A DNA stretch of 14,574 nt from Chitinophagaceae bacterium (GTDB lineage Bacteria; Bacteroidota; Bacteroidia; Chitinophagales; Chitinophagaceae). The notes below the pieces were generated by a model. It saw only the letters and a list, made by a program, of their open reading frames with translations. It did not search any database and had not been told where the DNA came from. The stretch covers positions 13,149 to 27,722 of the forward strand of contig DMPB01000052.1 in assembly GCA_003456175.1 (NCBI GenBank). Reading direction: 5' to 3'. The translations under genes were made by a program, and so were the position numbers. Below, in pieces: positions 1-6,825 of this stretch (positions are counted from its first letter, which is position 1; the number at the start of each line of letters is the position of its first letter).

Positions 1-1436
1 GCTCTGCTACCAATAATGGTGTTATTATTGCCCGATGTATCGGCAATAGCAGCCAAGTTACCAACATAAGTATTATAATTGCCCGTTTTTGCATTCACAC
101 CGGCCTGTATACCCAAGAAGGTGTTCCAGCTACCAGTAGTGTTATTTAAGCCTGTTTGTAACCCCACGAAAGTGTTTCGAAAACCTTGTGTATTGCTGAA
201 GCCCGCCTGATAGCCTACAAAAGAATTAAGTATACCACCTAAGTTATTACGACCCGCCTGATAACCTATAAATAAGGCATTACCAATTGTAGTATCGTTA
301 GCCCCAGCCTGAAAACCAATCATAATACTATTATTGCCACGGCGCTGCGATGTTGCAATGTTATTACCAATATACACGTTGCGATAACCAGAATCTTGCA
401 CATTAGCAACCGACTGACCAATGATTACGTTACTAGCTCCTGCTTTCATTAGAGTAGCAGTGTTGGCTCCTATTAAGGTATTCCAATTGCCAGTCCATGT
501 AGGCGCACTGTAATTCCCAATAAAAACATTAGATAATCCGCCAGTACTGTTCGCAGCAACGCCTCTTCCAATAGCAATAACATTTTTAAGTCCTGTTGCA
601 TTACCAGCAGCATATTCACCTAAAAAAGTGTTACTAGAATCGGCATTTCTAGCACCAGCGCCGCGGCCAAGCATTACATTATAGCTACCTGTACCAGTTT
701 GAAAACCGCTGAAAGTACCCACATAAGTATTTGATTCACCAGTAGATTGGTTGGCAGTAGCATCACCAATATATACGTTACCATTACCAGTAGTATTACC
801 ATACCCTGCACCAATACCTAAAAAGGTATTGCTTTGTCCGGTAGTATTACTTTCGCCAGCTGCATTACCCAAGAAAGTATTATAGCTACCAGTGGTTGTA
901 AGTCGGCCGGCATTGTTGCCCACAAAGGTGTTCATCACAGCTGTGTTTGCCGTATAGCCAGCATTAGCACCAACATATATGTTCGCATAGCCAGTAGTAT
1001 TACCCCAACCAGCATTGTTACCAGCGAATACATTATCGTAACCTGTGGTATTAGATTGCCCTGTTACGTGCCCTAAAAAAGTATTGCCGTTACCTCTATT
1101 ATTTAAACCTGTGTAGGCACCTAAAAAGGTATTGAAGCTTGTGGTAGCTCCACTACTACCAGCATTAGCACCTACGTAAGTATTACTAATACCTGTGGTA
1201 TTGGCATTACCAGCGCTATTGCCTAAAAAAACGAGCCCCGTACCCGTTGTATTAGAAAAGCCGGAATAAGCTCCCATAAAAACGTTATTGCTACCACTTG
1301 TATTAAGCTCGCCGGCACCTCTTCCCATAAACACGTTTGAACGACCCAACGTATTAGCTACACCTGCATTAGCACCAAAAAAACTATTATCGTGGCCGCG
1401 GGTTGCTTGCCCGCTATTGAAACCAAAAAATGAATT
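1..1436 (-). repeat. About 28 tandem degenerate 51-bp (17-residue) repeats inside the surface-protein gene
   Basis: Reading the minus strand from base 1436, Asn-led units recur about every 48-54 bases to the window edge. Examples are NTFLGNAAGESNTTGQS, NTFLGIGAGYGNTTGNG and NVFAGNNAGWGNTTGYA. The Asn, the aromatic/hydrophobic third residue and the first Gly are the most constant, and the NTTG segment is frequent. Units in the middle (for example NVIAIGRGVAANSTGGLS and NTLIGANTATLMKAGAS) drift from consensus, so array expansion does not look recent. The repeat is conserved at protein level and degenerate at DNA level, as expected for a structural repeat. Confidence 0.88.
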
Positions 1437-1712
1437 ACCCAAAGCTGTATCAGCCATATTCGCACCTGCAAATGTTCCCAAGGTTACATTACCCCCAAAA
1501 GTGCTGTTCCAAATACTATCTGAGCGAAGTACGTTACGGCCATATAGCAATAGTCGGCCATCGGCATTAATATTACCACGAACATCTAATTTAAAGCCAC
1601 TTCTAGGAGCACCGCCAATACCAACATTATCTTGCCCCACAGCATCAAAAGCAGTTACCATAGCAAGTAGCACGAATGCACTAACGGAACATTTCGAAAT
1701 AGAATTCAACAT
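1..1712 (-). CDS. Exported beta-roll repeat surface protein (YadA-head / tail-fibre-like), 3' end beyond the window
   Basis: An uninterrupted minus-strand frame starts at ATG 1712-1710 and stays open to base 1 (570 codons). Residues 1-27 look like a signal peptide: a hydrophobic core (AFVLLAMVTAF) ending AVGQ. Residues 28-60 contain NVGIGGAPRSGFKLDVRGN, the G-I-G-x-x-P...L-D-V-x-G-N lead-in seen in Bacteroidota tail-fibre-domain proteins. From about residue 93 the protein is tandem 16-18-residue units of the form N-[TV]-[FY]-[LVI]-G-x-x-A-G-x-x-N-T-T-G-x-x. Such units resemble the left-handed beta-roll of YadA heads, so a trimeric surface fibre or adhesin is likely by inference. Related proteins often end in an S74 peptidase/chaperone domain or a sorting signal, but that end lies outside the window. 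The gene is divergent from serC. Plus-strand open frames across this interval are antisense shadows. The frame is certain; the function is not. Confidence 0.88.
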   Translation of the reverse strand, partial: MLNSISKCSVSAFVLLAMVTAFDAVGQDNVGIGGAPRSGFKLDVRGNINADGRLLLYGRNVLRSDSIWNSTFGGNVTLGTFAGANMADTALGNSFFGFNSGQATRGHDNSFFGANAGVANTLGRSNVFMGRGAGELNTSGSNNVFMGAYSGFSNTTGTGLVFLGNSAGNANTTGISNTYVGANAGSSGATTSFNTFLGAYTGLNNRGNGNTFLGHVTGQSNTTGYDNVFAGNNAGWGNTTGYANIYVGANAGYTANTAVMNTFVGNNAGRLTTTGSYNTFLGNAAGESNTTGQSNTFLGIGAGYGNTTGNGNVYIGDATANQSTGESNTYVGTFSGFQTGTGSYNVMLGRGAGARNADSSNTFLGEYAAGNATGLKNVIAIGRGVAANSTGGLSNVFIGNYSAPTWTGNWNTLIGANTATLMKAGASNVIIGQSVANVQDSGYRNVYIGNNIATSQRRGNNSIMIGFQAGANDTTIGNALFIGYQAGRNNLGGILNSFVGYQAGFSNTQGFRNTFVGLQTGLNNTTGSWNTFLGIQAGVNAKTGNYNTYVGNLAAIADTSGNNNTIIGSR

Positions 1713-1729
1713 AGCAGGTTGTTTTAATA

Positions 1730-1741
1730 CCTTACGGTAAA
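1730..1741 (+). repeat. CCTTRCGGYAAA motif, copy 1 (intergenic)
   Basis: CCTTACGGTAAA lies 18 bases upstream of the surface-protein start, in the gap shared with serC. The surrounding 19-mer ATACCTTACGGTAAATGAA (1727-1745) recurs exactly at 12817-12835. Confidence 0.75.
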
Positions 1742-1777
1742 TGAATCAACAAATTTCACGATACCAATGCGGCTAAT

Positions 1778-1799
1778 AAATACCCATTTAAGGGTATTT
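1778..1799. promoter_or_regulatory. Inverted repeat in the serC / surface-protein divergent gap, possible operator
   Basis: AAATACCC and GGGTATTT form perfect 8-base arms around ATTTAA. The site sits midway in the 150-base gap between two divergent starts (1712 minus, 1863 plus), which suits a regulator binding site. A T-run follows on the plus strand, so a weak terminator is an alternative, though there is no upstream plus-strand gene for it to end. Confidence 0.35.
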
Positions 1800-1839
1800 T
1801 TCACAATAAAAAAGGATTTTTACTAGTGCAGCTTTACTT

Positions 1840-1846
1840 TACTTTG
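1840..1846 (+). promoter_or_regulatory. Candidate -7 promoter element for serC
   Basis: TACTTTG lies 16 bases before the serC ATG. The Bacteroidota -7 box is TAnnTTTG; this has one base fewer between TA and TTTG. I see no clear TTG -33 element. Very similar boxes (TAnTTTG) lie 16-27 bases before three other starts in the window, which is the main support. Confidence 0.35.
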
Positions 1847-1862
1847 CCCTTTTAGCATTTGC

Positions 1863-2930
1863 ATGAGACATAATTTCAACTCCGGACCATCCATTCTTCC
1901 AGCATCGGTACTTGCCGAGGCAAGTGCTGCCATTTATAATTTCAATAACACAGGACTATCTATTTTAGAAATTGGCCACCGAACAAGCTGGTTTCAAGAA
2001 GTAGTCGCCGAAGTACAAGCCACCGTTAAGCAATTAATGCAATTGAGCGACGATTATGAAGTACTCCTACTGCATGGCGGTGCAACTACACAATTCATGC
2101 AAGTGCCCATGAACCTACTTAACGCTAATGACACTGCTGCTTATTGCGACAATGGTATATGGGGCAATAAAGCCATTAAAGAAGCTAAAGTTTGGGGTAA
2201 TGTTAATGTAGTGGCCAGCAGTGCCGATCAAAAGCACAGCTATATTCAAAAACAGTTTACCATACCAAACGATGCCTGTTACCTGCATTACACTTCTAAT
2301 AACACAGTAGAAGGAACACAATGGCATCAGCCACCTACTAGCCACGTACCTCTTGTTGCAGACATGAGTAGCGATATTTTTTGTAGGCCATGGGCATTCA
2401 ACCAACACAGCCTGATATATGCTGGTGCACAAAAAAATATTGGTGCTGCAGGTGTTACGTTAGTAGTTGTGAAAAAATCAATACTAGGTACCCTTGAAAG
2501 AACCATACCTGCCATTATGGATTATCGTAACCATATAGAAGCAGGCAGTTTGCTCAACACACCACCAGTATTTGCAGTATATGTGATGCTACTAACACTC
2601 CGTTGGATTGTTGCCGAAGGCGGATTAACCGTCATGGAAACTAGAGCTAAAGAACGTGCTGCATACTTGTATCAATTACTCGATGAACTAAGCATTTTCA
2701 CCCCAACAGTAGTAACCGAAGACCGCAGCTTAATGAATGCCGTTTTCACATTACCCAATGCATCGCTAGAAAAAACATTTTTAGAACTTTGTAAGCAACA
2801 CGGTATGATTGGTATTAAAGGCCATCGCAGTGTTGGTGGCTTACGTGTAAGTATGTACAACGCCATGCCCATGCAAAGTGTACAAGCACTAGGAGATTTA
2901 ATGATTGCGTTTAATAAATCACATCAATAA
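1863..2930 (+). CDS. serC: Phosphoserine aminotransferase SerC
   Basis: This 355-residue, full-length class V PLP aminotransferase interconverts 3-phosphohydroxypyruvate plus glutamate with O-phosphoserine plus 2-oxoglutarate in serine synthesis. The E. coli enzyme also acts in vitamin B6 synthesis. The start MRHNFNSGPSILP is the classic SerC N-terminus. HGGATTQF (71-78) is the cofactor-phosphate loop, ADMSSD (166-171) holds the Asp that contacts the pyridine nitrogen, and YAGAQKNIGAAG (186-197) holds the PLP Lys191. The C-terminus has GIKGHRSVGGLRVSMYNA, the substrate-binding end typical of SerC. It is the first gene of a probable operon, with the DUF1015 gene 15 bases downstream. The start is fixed by the conserved N-terminus, as no strong ribosome site is present. 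serA is not in the window. Confidence 0.96.
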   Translation: MRHNFNSGPSILPASVLAEASAAIYNFNNTGLSILEIGHRTSWFQEVVAEVQATVKQLMQLSDDYEVLLLHGGATTQFMQVPMNLLNANDTAAYCDNGIWGNKAIKEAKVWGNVNVVASSADQKHSYIQKQFTIPNDACYLHYTSNNTVEGTQWHQPPTSHVPLVADMSSDIFCRPWAFNQHSLIYAGAQKNIGAAGVTLVVVKKSILGTLERTIPAIMDYRNHIEAGSLLNTPPVFAVYVMLLTLRWIVAEGGLTVMETRAKERAAYLYQLLDELSIFTPTVVTEDRSLMNAVFTLPNASLEKTFLELCKQHGMIGIKGHRSVGGLRVSMYNAMPMQSVQALGDLMIAFNKSHQ

Positions 2931-2945
2931 AAAACAAATAGACAT

Positions 2946-4175
2946 ATGGCTCAGATTGCTCCATTTAAAGCATTACGCCCTCAAGCACCATTTGCCAAGC
3001 AAGTAGCGAGTCGTCCATACGATGTACTCAATAGCAGCGAAGCAAGAGTAGAAGCCCAAGGCAATCCAAACAGTTTTTTGCATGTAACTAAAAGTGAAAT
3101 TAGCCTACCAGAAGGTATTGATATTCATACTACACCAGTGTATGAAGCAGCCAAACAAAACCTAGAAGCATTCATTAAAAGAGAGGTATTATTCCGTGAA
3201 AGCAAACCTTGCTATTACATCTACCAACTTATTATGAATGGCCGTAGCCAAACAGGCTTAGTATGTGGAAGTAGTGTTACCGATTACGAAAACAATATCA
3301 TCAAAAAACACGAATTCACACGCCCTGAAAAAGAACAAGACCGTATCAATCATATTGCAACCACCAAAGCACAAACAGGCAATGTTTTTTTAGCTTACAG
3401 AGCTTTAACCACCATTGATACCATTATTGAACATTGGAAGCAACATAAAACAGCAGTATACGATTTTGTGGCCGACGATAACATTCAACACACCATTTGG
3501 GTAGTAAATGATGACGCAGTTATTGCACAAATAACCGATGCATTTGCAACACAAGTACCTTACACATACATTGCCGATGGCCACCACCGTGCAGCAAGCG
3601 CAGCAAAAGTGAAAAACGCATTAGGCAACCAAGCTGCGGCAGGTGCAAATTATTTTCTTACTACATTGTTCCCCAGCAATCAGTTGTACATTATGGATTA
3701 TAACCGTGTGGTGAAAGACCTCAACGGCCATACTCCAGCAACCATCTTAGAAGCCCTCGCAACTCATTTTACCGTAAGGGAAGCCAGCGAAGCTGTTAAA
3801 CCCAACAACTTACACGAGTTTGGCATGTATTTAGCTAACAAATGGTATCGCCTTACGGCAAATGAAGGAAGCTATAGCAACGACCCCATCGGCGTGTTAG
3901 ATGTAACCATTTTACAAGAAAAAATTCTAACACCTATTTTAGGCGTTGGCGACCCTCGTACTGATAAGCGTATCGATTTTGTAGGCGGCATCAGAGGCTT
4001 AGGCGAATTAGAAAAAAGAGTGAACAGCGGCGATATGGCAATTGCATTTAGCCTATATCCAGTGAGCATAGAACAGCTTTTTGATATTGCCGATAGCGGC
4101 AATGTAATGCCACCTAAAAGCACTTGGTTCGAACCTAAATTACGTGACGGACTATTAACACACTTGATTGATTAA
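2946..4175 (+). CDS. DUF1015 (PF06245) protein, possible serine-kinase-like enzyme
   Basis: This 409-residue protein begins MAQIAPFKALRPQ...ASRPYDVLN, as DUF1015 proteins do, and carries their central YIADGHHRAASA motif (residues 208-219; D211, H213, H214, R215). The late segment IDFVGGIRGLGELEKRV is also well conserved in the family. No signal peptide or membrane segment is seen, so it is cytosolic. What is known: DUF1015 genes are often found beside serine-pathway genes. What I infer: the D-G-H-H-R segment resembles that of ParB/Srx-fold free-serine kinases (SerK, SbnI), so a role in serine/phosphoserine metabolism next to serC is plausible but unproven. Coupling is tight: 15 bases after serC, and one base before the next gene's ATG. 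The family call is firm; the reaction is open. Confidence 0.9.
   Translation: MAQIAPFKALRPQAPFAKQVASRPYDVLNSSEARVEAQGNPNSFLHVTKSEISLPEGIDIHTTPVYEAAKQNLEAFIKREVLFRESKPCYYIYQLIMNGRSQTGLVCGSSVTDYENNIIKKHEFTRPEKEQDRINHIATTKAQTGNVFLAYRALTTIDTIIEHWKQHKTAVYDFVADDNIQHTIWVVNDDAVIAQITDAFATQVPYTYIADGHHRAASAAKVKNALGNQAAAGANYFLTTLFPSNQLYIMDYNRVVKDLNGHTPATILEALATHFTVREASEAVKPNNLHEFGMYLANKWYRLTANEGSYSNDPIGVLDVTILQEKILTPILGVGDPRTDKRIDFVGGIRGLGELEKRVNSGDMAIAFSLYPVSIEQLFDIADSGNVMPPKSTWFEPKLRDGLLTHLID
3768..3779 (-). repeat. CCTTRCGGYAAA motif, copy 2 (inside DUF1015 gene)
   Basis: The plus strand reads TTTACCGTAAGG, encoding F-T-V-R. With copy 3 it forms an inverted pair separated by 71 bases. Confidence 0.7.
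3851..3862 (+). repeat. CCTTRCGGYAAA motif, copy 3 (inside DUF1015 gene)
   Basis: CCTTACGGCAAA followed by TGAA, as in copies 1 and 8. Here it is read in a frame giving R-L-T-A-N-E. Confidence 0.7.
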
Positions 4176-4176
4176 T

Positions 4177-5184
4177 ATGATGCGTTTTTTACTACTCTTT
4201 GGGTTGCAAATAATGTGTATTGCATCGGTAAGTAATGCACAAGCATACGATACTGTTTTGTATCAAAAAGCCAACAACTTTTTAATGCAAGGCGATTACG
4301 ATAATGCATTGATGCTATTCAAAAAACTTGCAACCACAACACCAGCCAATTATGAAGTTGTAAAAACGTATGTGTACGCCTCTCAACTAAGAAGCGATTT
4401 CACTACTGCATTACAGTACGGCGAGCCATTGCTAAAATCTGCCCAAGCCGATGATCAGTTATATCAAATTATGGCTGCGGTATACAGTAGCATTGGTGAA
4501 AATAAAAAAGTAGAAAAAACGTACAAAGAAGGCATTCAGCGCTTTCCTAATAGCGGAAAGCTATATGCTGAATTGGGCGAATGGTATGCTAGCCAAAAGA
4601 AAGAAAATGTTGCTATTGCTACTTGGGAGCAAGGTATTGCGTTTGCACCCCAAGAAGCAAATAACTACTATTATGCTACCAAGTACTATGCAACATTCAA
4701 TCAACCGTTTTGGGTTATTATCTACGGCGAAGTATTTGCAAATATTGATAAGCTAAGTAATAGAAATACCGAAGTACGTAAGCTCATCATCGATGCGTAT
4801 AAACAGTTGCTAAGCGAACCCAAGTTATTACAAGCTGCAGCAGCACAAAGCAGCTTTGCACAAGCACAACTTACAACCTTTTGGGAACAGCGAAGCCGCT
4901 TTAATGAAGGCATTACACCTGAAGTTATTGCACAAGTACGTGAACTGCTGCTAGCCGATTGGCAACGAAACCAATATAACAACAAAACACCTTGGCACAT
5001 CATTAATTGGTGGGTTACATTACAACAACAATCGTACTTAGCAGCTTATAATAAATGGTTGCTAGGCGCTTACGGTAGTTATGAAAAATGGCAGCAACAA
5101 TACCCAACAGAAGCCAATAACTTTTGGAAATGGATGCGAAGTAATATTTACAAAGTACCACCAGCACAATACTACCACAAATAA
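4177..5184 (+). CDS. Exported tetratricopeptide-repeat protein
   Basis: The protein has 335 residues from ATG 4177. ATG 4180 is equally possible; an upstream in-frame TTG at 4168 would overlap the DUF1015 stop and is less likely. The N-terminus MMRFLLLFGLQIMCIASVSNA is a signal peptide. Helical TPR-like units follow: about 28-51 (ANNFLMQGDYDNALMLFKKL), 97-125 (AAVYSSIGENKKVEKTYKEG) and 128-159 (LYAELGEWYASQKKENVAIA). The C-terminal half has no repeat I recognise and is rich in Trp, Gln and Tyr. TPR scaffolds bind proteins, so a periplasmic or envelope adaptor role is likely; the partner is unknown. The start lies one base after the DUF1015 stop, indicating translational coupling within the serC operon, although no link to serine metabolism is evident from its sequence. 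Confidence 0.87.
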   Translation: MMRFLLLFGLQIMCIASVSNAQAYDTVLYQKANNFLMQGDYDNALMLFKKLATTTPANYEVVKTYVYASQLRSDFTTALQYGEPLLKSAQADDQLYQIMAAVYSSIGENKKVEKTYKEGIQRFPNSGKLYAELGEWYASQKKENVAIATWEQGIAFAPQEANNYYYATKYYATFNQPFWVIIYGEVFANIDKLSNRNTEVRKLIIDAYKQLLSEPKLLQAAAAQSSFAQAQLTTFWEQRSRFNEGITPEVIAQVRELLLADWQRNQYNNKTPWHIINWWVTLQQQSYLAAYNKWLLGAYGSYEKWQQQYPTEANNFWKWMRSNIYKVPPAQYYHK

Positions 5185-5218
5185 TACTAAAGGGTTGCAA
5201 TGCAACCCTTTAGTATTA
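5182..5218. terminator. Long perfect hairpin ending the serC-DUF1015-TPR operon
   Basis: TAATACTAAAGGGTTGCA and its exact reverse complement form 18-base arms around a single A (realistically GGGTTG/CAACCC with a 5-base loop). The left arm includes the TAA stop of the TPR gene. There is no strong T-run after it, only the AT-rich lower stem, so it may be a terminator, an mRNA 3'-end stabiliser, or both. By symmetry it can act on either strand. Confidence 0.72.
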
Positions 5219-5338
5219 ATAACAGTTAGGTGATCAAAAGTGCCCAAGTGTAACTTCGTTGCTACGCTCAGTTCAACAGTTACAACCACTATCGTCAAAA
5301 AAACTAAAAAAATTATTTTTCAAAACTAAAAATATTAG

Positions 5339-5345
5339 TATTTTG
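5339..5345 (+). promoter_or_regulatory. Candidate -7 promoter element for the S24-type regulator
   Basis: TATTTTG, one base short of TAnnTTTG, ends 19 bases before the ATG. Transcription would start inside or beside the palindrome at 5347-5363, giving a very short leader. Confidence 0.38.
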
Positions 5346-5346
5346 C

Positions 5347-5363
5347 CGCTAAATCAATTAGCG
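5347..5363. promoter_or_regulatory. Palindromic operator candidate abutting the regulator start
   Basis: CGCTAAATCAATTAGCG is a 17-base near-perfect palindrome: arms CGCTAAAT and AATTAGCG match at 7 of 8 positions around a central C. It starts one base after the -7 candidate and ends one base before the ATG at 5365. An autorepressor bound here would block transcription initiation, which fits the helix-turn-helix, self-cleaving protein encoded immediately downstream. Confidence 0.55.
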
Positions 5364-5364
5364 T

Positions 5365-6120
5365 ATGAGCTACGCAGGTAAAAATTTTAAGTATTTACGC
5401 AAGCTTCGTGGTTGGACCCAAGAAGAATTTGCCATTAAACTCAACATCAAACGTAGCCTTGTAGGTGCGTATGAAGAAGAGCGTGCCGAGCCCCGCCTCG
5501 AGGTGCTAGAACAGTTAAGCAGTCTTTTCAAACTAAGTCTTGATACACTCTTACTGCAAGACTTAGCTGCAGAAAATACTGGTAGTAGCTACCTCGAAAA
5601 GCGCCGTATGCTTAAAAATACTGGCGAAGCACAACTTATTCAATTTGTTCCTGTAAAGGCAGCTGCTGGCTATCTCACGGGCTACGCCGATCCGGAATTT
5701 ATTGATGAATTGAACACTTTTACGCTACCTATGCTAGCGCCTGGCCAATACAGAGCTTTTGAAATTGTTGGCGATAGTATGCTACCAACCCCAAGCGGCA
5801 GTGTTATTGTAGGTGAAAAAGTAGACGGATTAGAAGACGTTAAAAACAACTATGCCTACATTGTAGTAAGCCGCTCCGAAGGCATTGTGTATAAGCGAGT
5901 ACAGCGCAATAACAAACAAAAAGCTAAAGTTACTTTAGTAAGCGACAATCCTATTTATGAGCCTTACCAAGTGAATTCTGAAGACATATTAGAGCTTTGG
6001 CAGGCACAAATGGTGATCTCTAAAGCAGCAGCTCAACCACGTTGGGATATGAATCAACTTGGGAGTTTGGTTAGCAACTTACAAGAGCAAGTAACTACGC
6101 TTAAAAAGAAGTTGAATTAA
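5365..6120 (+). CDS. XRE-family regulator with S24 (LexA/UmuD-like) autocleavage domain
   Basis: The protein has 251 residues in three parts. Residues 5-62 are an XRE helix-turn-helix (LRKLRGWTQEEFAIKLNIKR...YEEERAEPRLEVLEQLSSLF). Residues 94-216 are an S24 serine-peptidase fold: EIVGDSMLPT supplies nucleophile Ser138, VYKRVQ supplies general base Lys177, and VKAAAGY offers an Ala101-Gly102 cleavage site like that of LexA. Residues 229-251 are a short heptad-like helix, probably for oligomerisation. All catalytic parts are present, so it should be cleavage-competent. The family includes SOS repressors and phage CI-type repressors. With no phage genes nearby, a host stress regulator is the better reading. 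It stands alone, with a terminator on each side and an operator-like palindrome at its start. Its targets are not known. Confidence 0.92.
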   Translation: MSYAGKNFKYLRKLRGWTQEEFAIKLNIKRSLVGAYEEERAEPRLEVLEQLSSLFKLSLDTLLLQDLAAENTGSSYLEKRRMLKNTGEAQLIQFVPVKAAAGYLTGYADPEFIDELNTFTLPMLAPGQYRAFEIVGDSMLPTPSGSVIVGEKVDGLEDVKNNYAYIVVSRSEGIVYKRVQRNNKQKAKVTLVSDNPIYEPYQVNSEDILELWQAQMVISKAAAQPRWDMNQLGSLVSNLQEQVTTLKKKLN

Positions 6121-6170
6121 ATTTTCCATCGAGCCATGATGGAAGGGATGGGTTAGTAATAAATGCGAGT

Positions 6171-6205
6171 TAGGCTGTCTTAATTTTTAAGACAGCCTAT
6201 TTTTT
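6171..6205 (+). terminator. Rho-independent terminator of the S24-type regulator gene
   Basis: TAGGCTGTCTTAA and TTAAGACAGCCTA are perfect 13-base arms around TTT, followed by six T. A smaller hairpin (TTCCATC/GATGGAA, 6124-6144) lies just after the stop codon. Confidence 0.88.
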
Positions 6206-6268
6206 AGTAAATAGTTATGTAATAGTATTTCTATTCATTATGTTACGACAGTAATTAATTATACAATA

Positions 6269-6736
6269 TCACTGCTTAGTTTTGAAAGTCTCCCATCGCT
6301 TATACCATTCATCGCTAGCTACATCTGTAGCATGTAAATATTTAGCGATTACTTGTACATCGTTACTGCTAACATTTACTTTAGGCATCAATCCAAAATT
6401 TCGAATTGCACCTGGCATTAGCGCTATGGTATCGTTTGGTGCAGCTACAAAATGTGTAATGCTTTTTACAAAACCGTCAAGCGTAGTATCCTGCTCTAAA
6501 TAGTGTTCTCTCACTTTAAACATAGGAGGTGCCAGCCTTTTATGTACCGTCAAATCTGGGTTATGGCATGTGAAACAGTTGGTTTGCAACAAGCCGAAAA
6601 CTTCTGTTTCCTTGATTGTGATAGTATCGGAACTTTGACTACGGTATTGCTTTGGTGGTTGGAATACGATTTTAGATACTCCTACTACAGTCAATAGTAA
6701 AAATGCAACAACTATAGATAATTTAGGTAAATACAT
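6269..6736 (-). CDS. Membrane-anchored mono-haem c-type cytochrome
   Basis: The protein has 155 residues. Residues 5-24 form one hydrophobic segment (KLSIVVAFLLLTVVGVSKIV) with no clear cleavage site, so it is probably an N-terminal anchor with the rest outside the inner membrane. CFTCH (54-58) is a single covalent haem site with His58 as axial ligand. LMPKV (116-120) offers Met117 as the second ligand, in the order typical of class I cytochromes c; M107-P108 is an alternative. The closing segment (VQVIAKYLHA) resembles the C-terminal helix of cytochrome c domains. A role in electron transfer is likely; the partner is unknown. It is 89 bases downstream of the M14 peptidase gene on the same strand and may share its transcript or use its own promoter in that gap. 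TGA is the stop. Confidence 0.85.
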   Translation of the reverse strand: MYLPKLSIVVAFLLLTVVGVSKIVFQPPKQYRSQSSDTITIKETEVFGLLQTNCFTCHNPDLTVHKRLAPPMFKVREHYLEQDTTLDGFVKSITHFVAAPNDTIALMPGAIRNFGLMPKVNVSSNDVQVIAKYLHATDVASDEWYKRWETFKTKQ

Positions 6737-6825
6737 GTTGATTCTGCTTTAGCGACTATAAAAGTGCAAAAGACAAAATTCATTTAGCGTGACTAACATC
6801 ATGCCTAAAGTACGATATGTAACAG

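Noticed and set aside
1..1436. The roughly 51-base periodicity as a CRISPR array or satellite DNA
   Set aside because: There are no identical repeats with unique spacers; the period is a 17-codon protein repeat in one open frame.
834..1740. Plus-strand open frames (834-1076 and 1288-1740) as genes
   Set aside because: They are antisense to the long repeat gene, have repeat-driven low-complexity translations, and no recognisable start context.
4168..4176. TTG start for the TPR protein
   Set aside because: ATG codons at 4177 and 4180 give a clean signal peptide one base after the DUF1015 stop.
5365..6120. S24-type regulator as part of a prophage
   Set aside because: No integrase, Cro-like, structural or attachment-site features are nearby, and the flanking genes are ordinary chromosomal genes.
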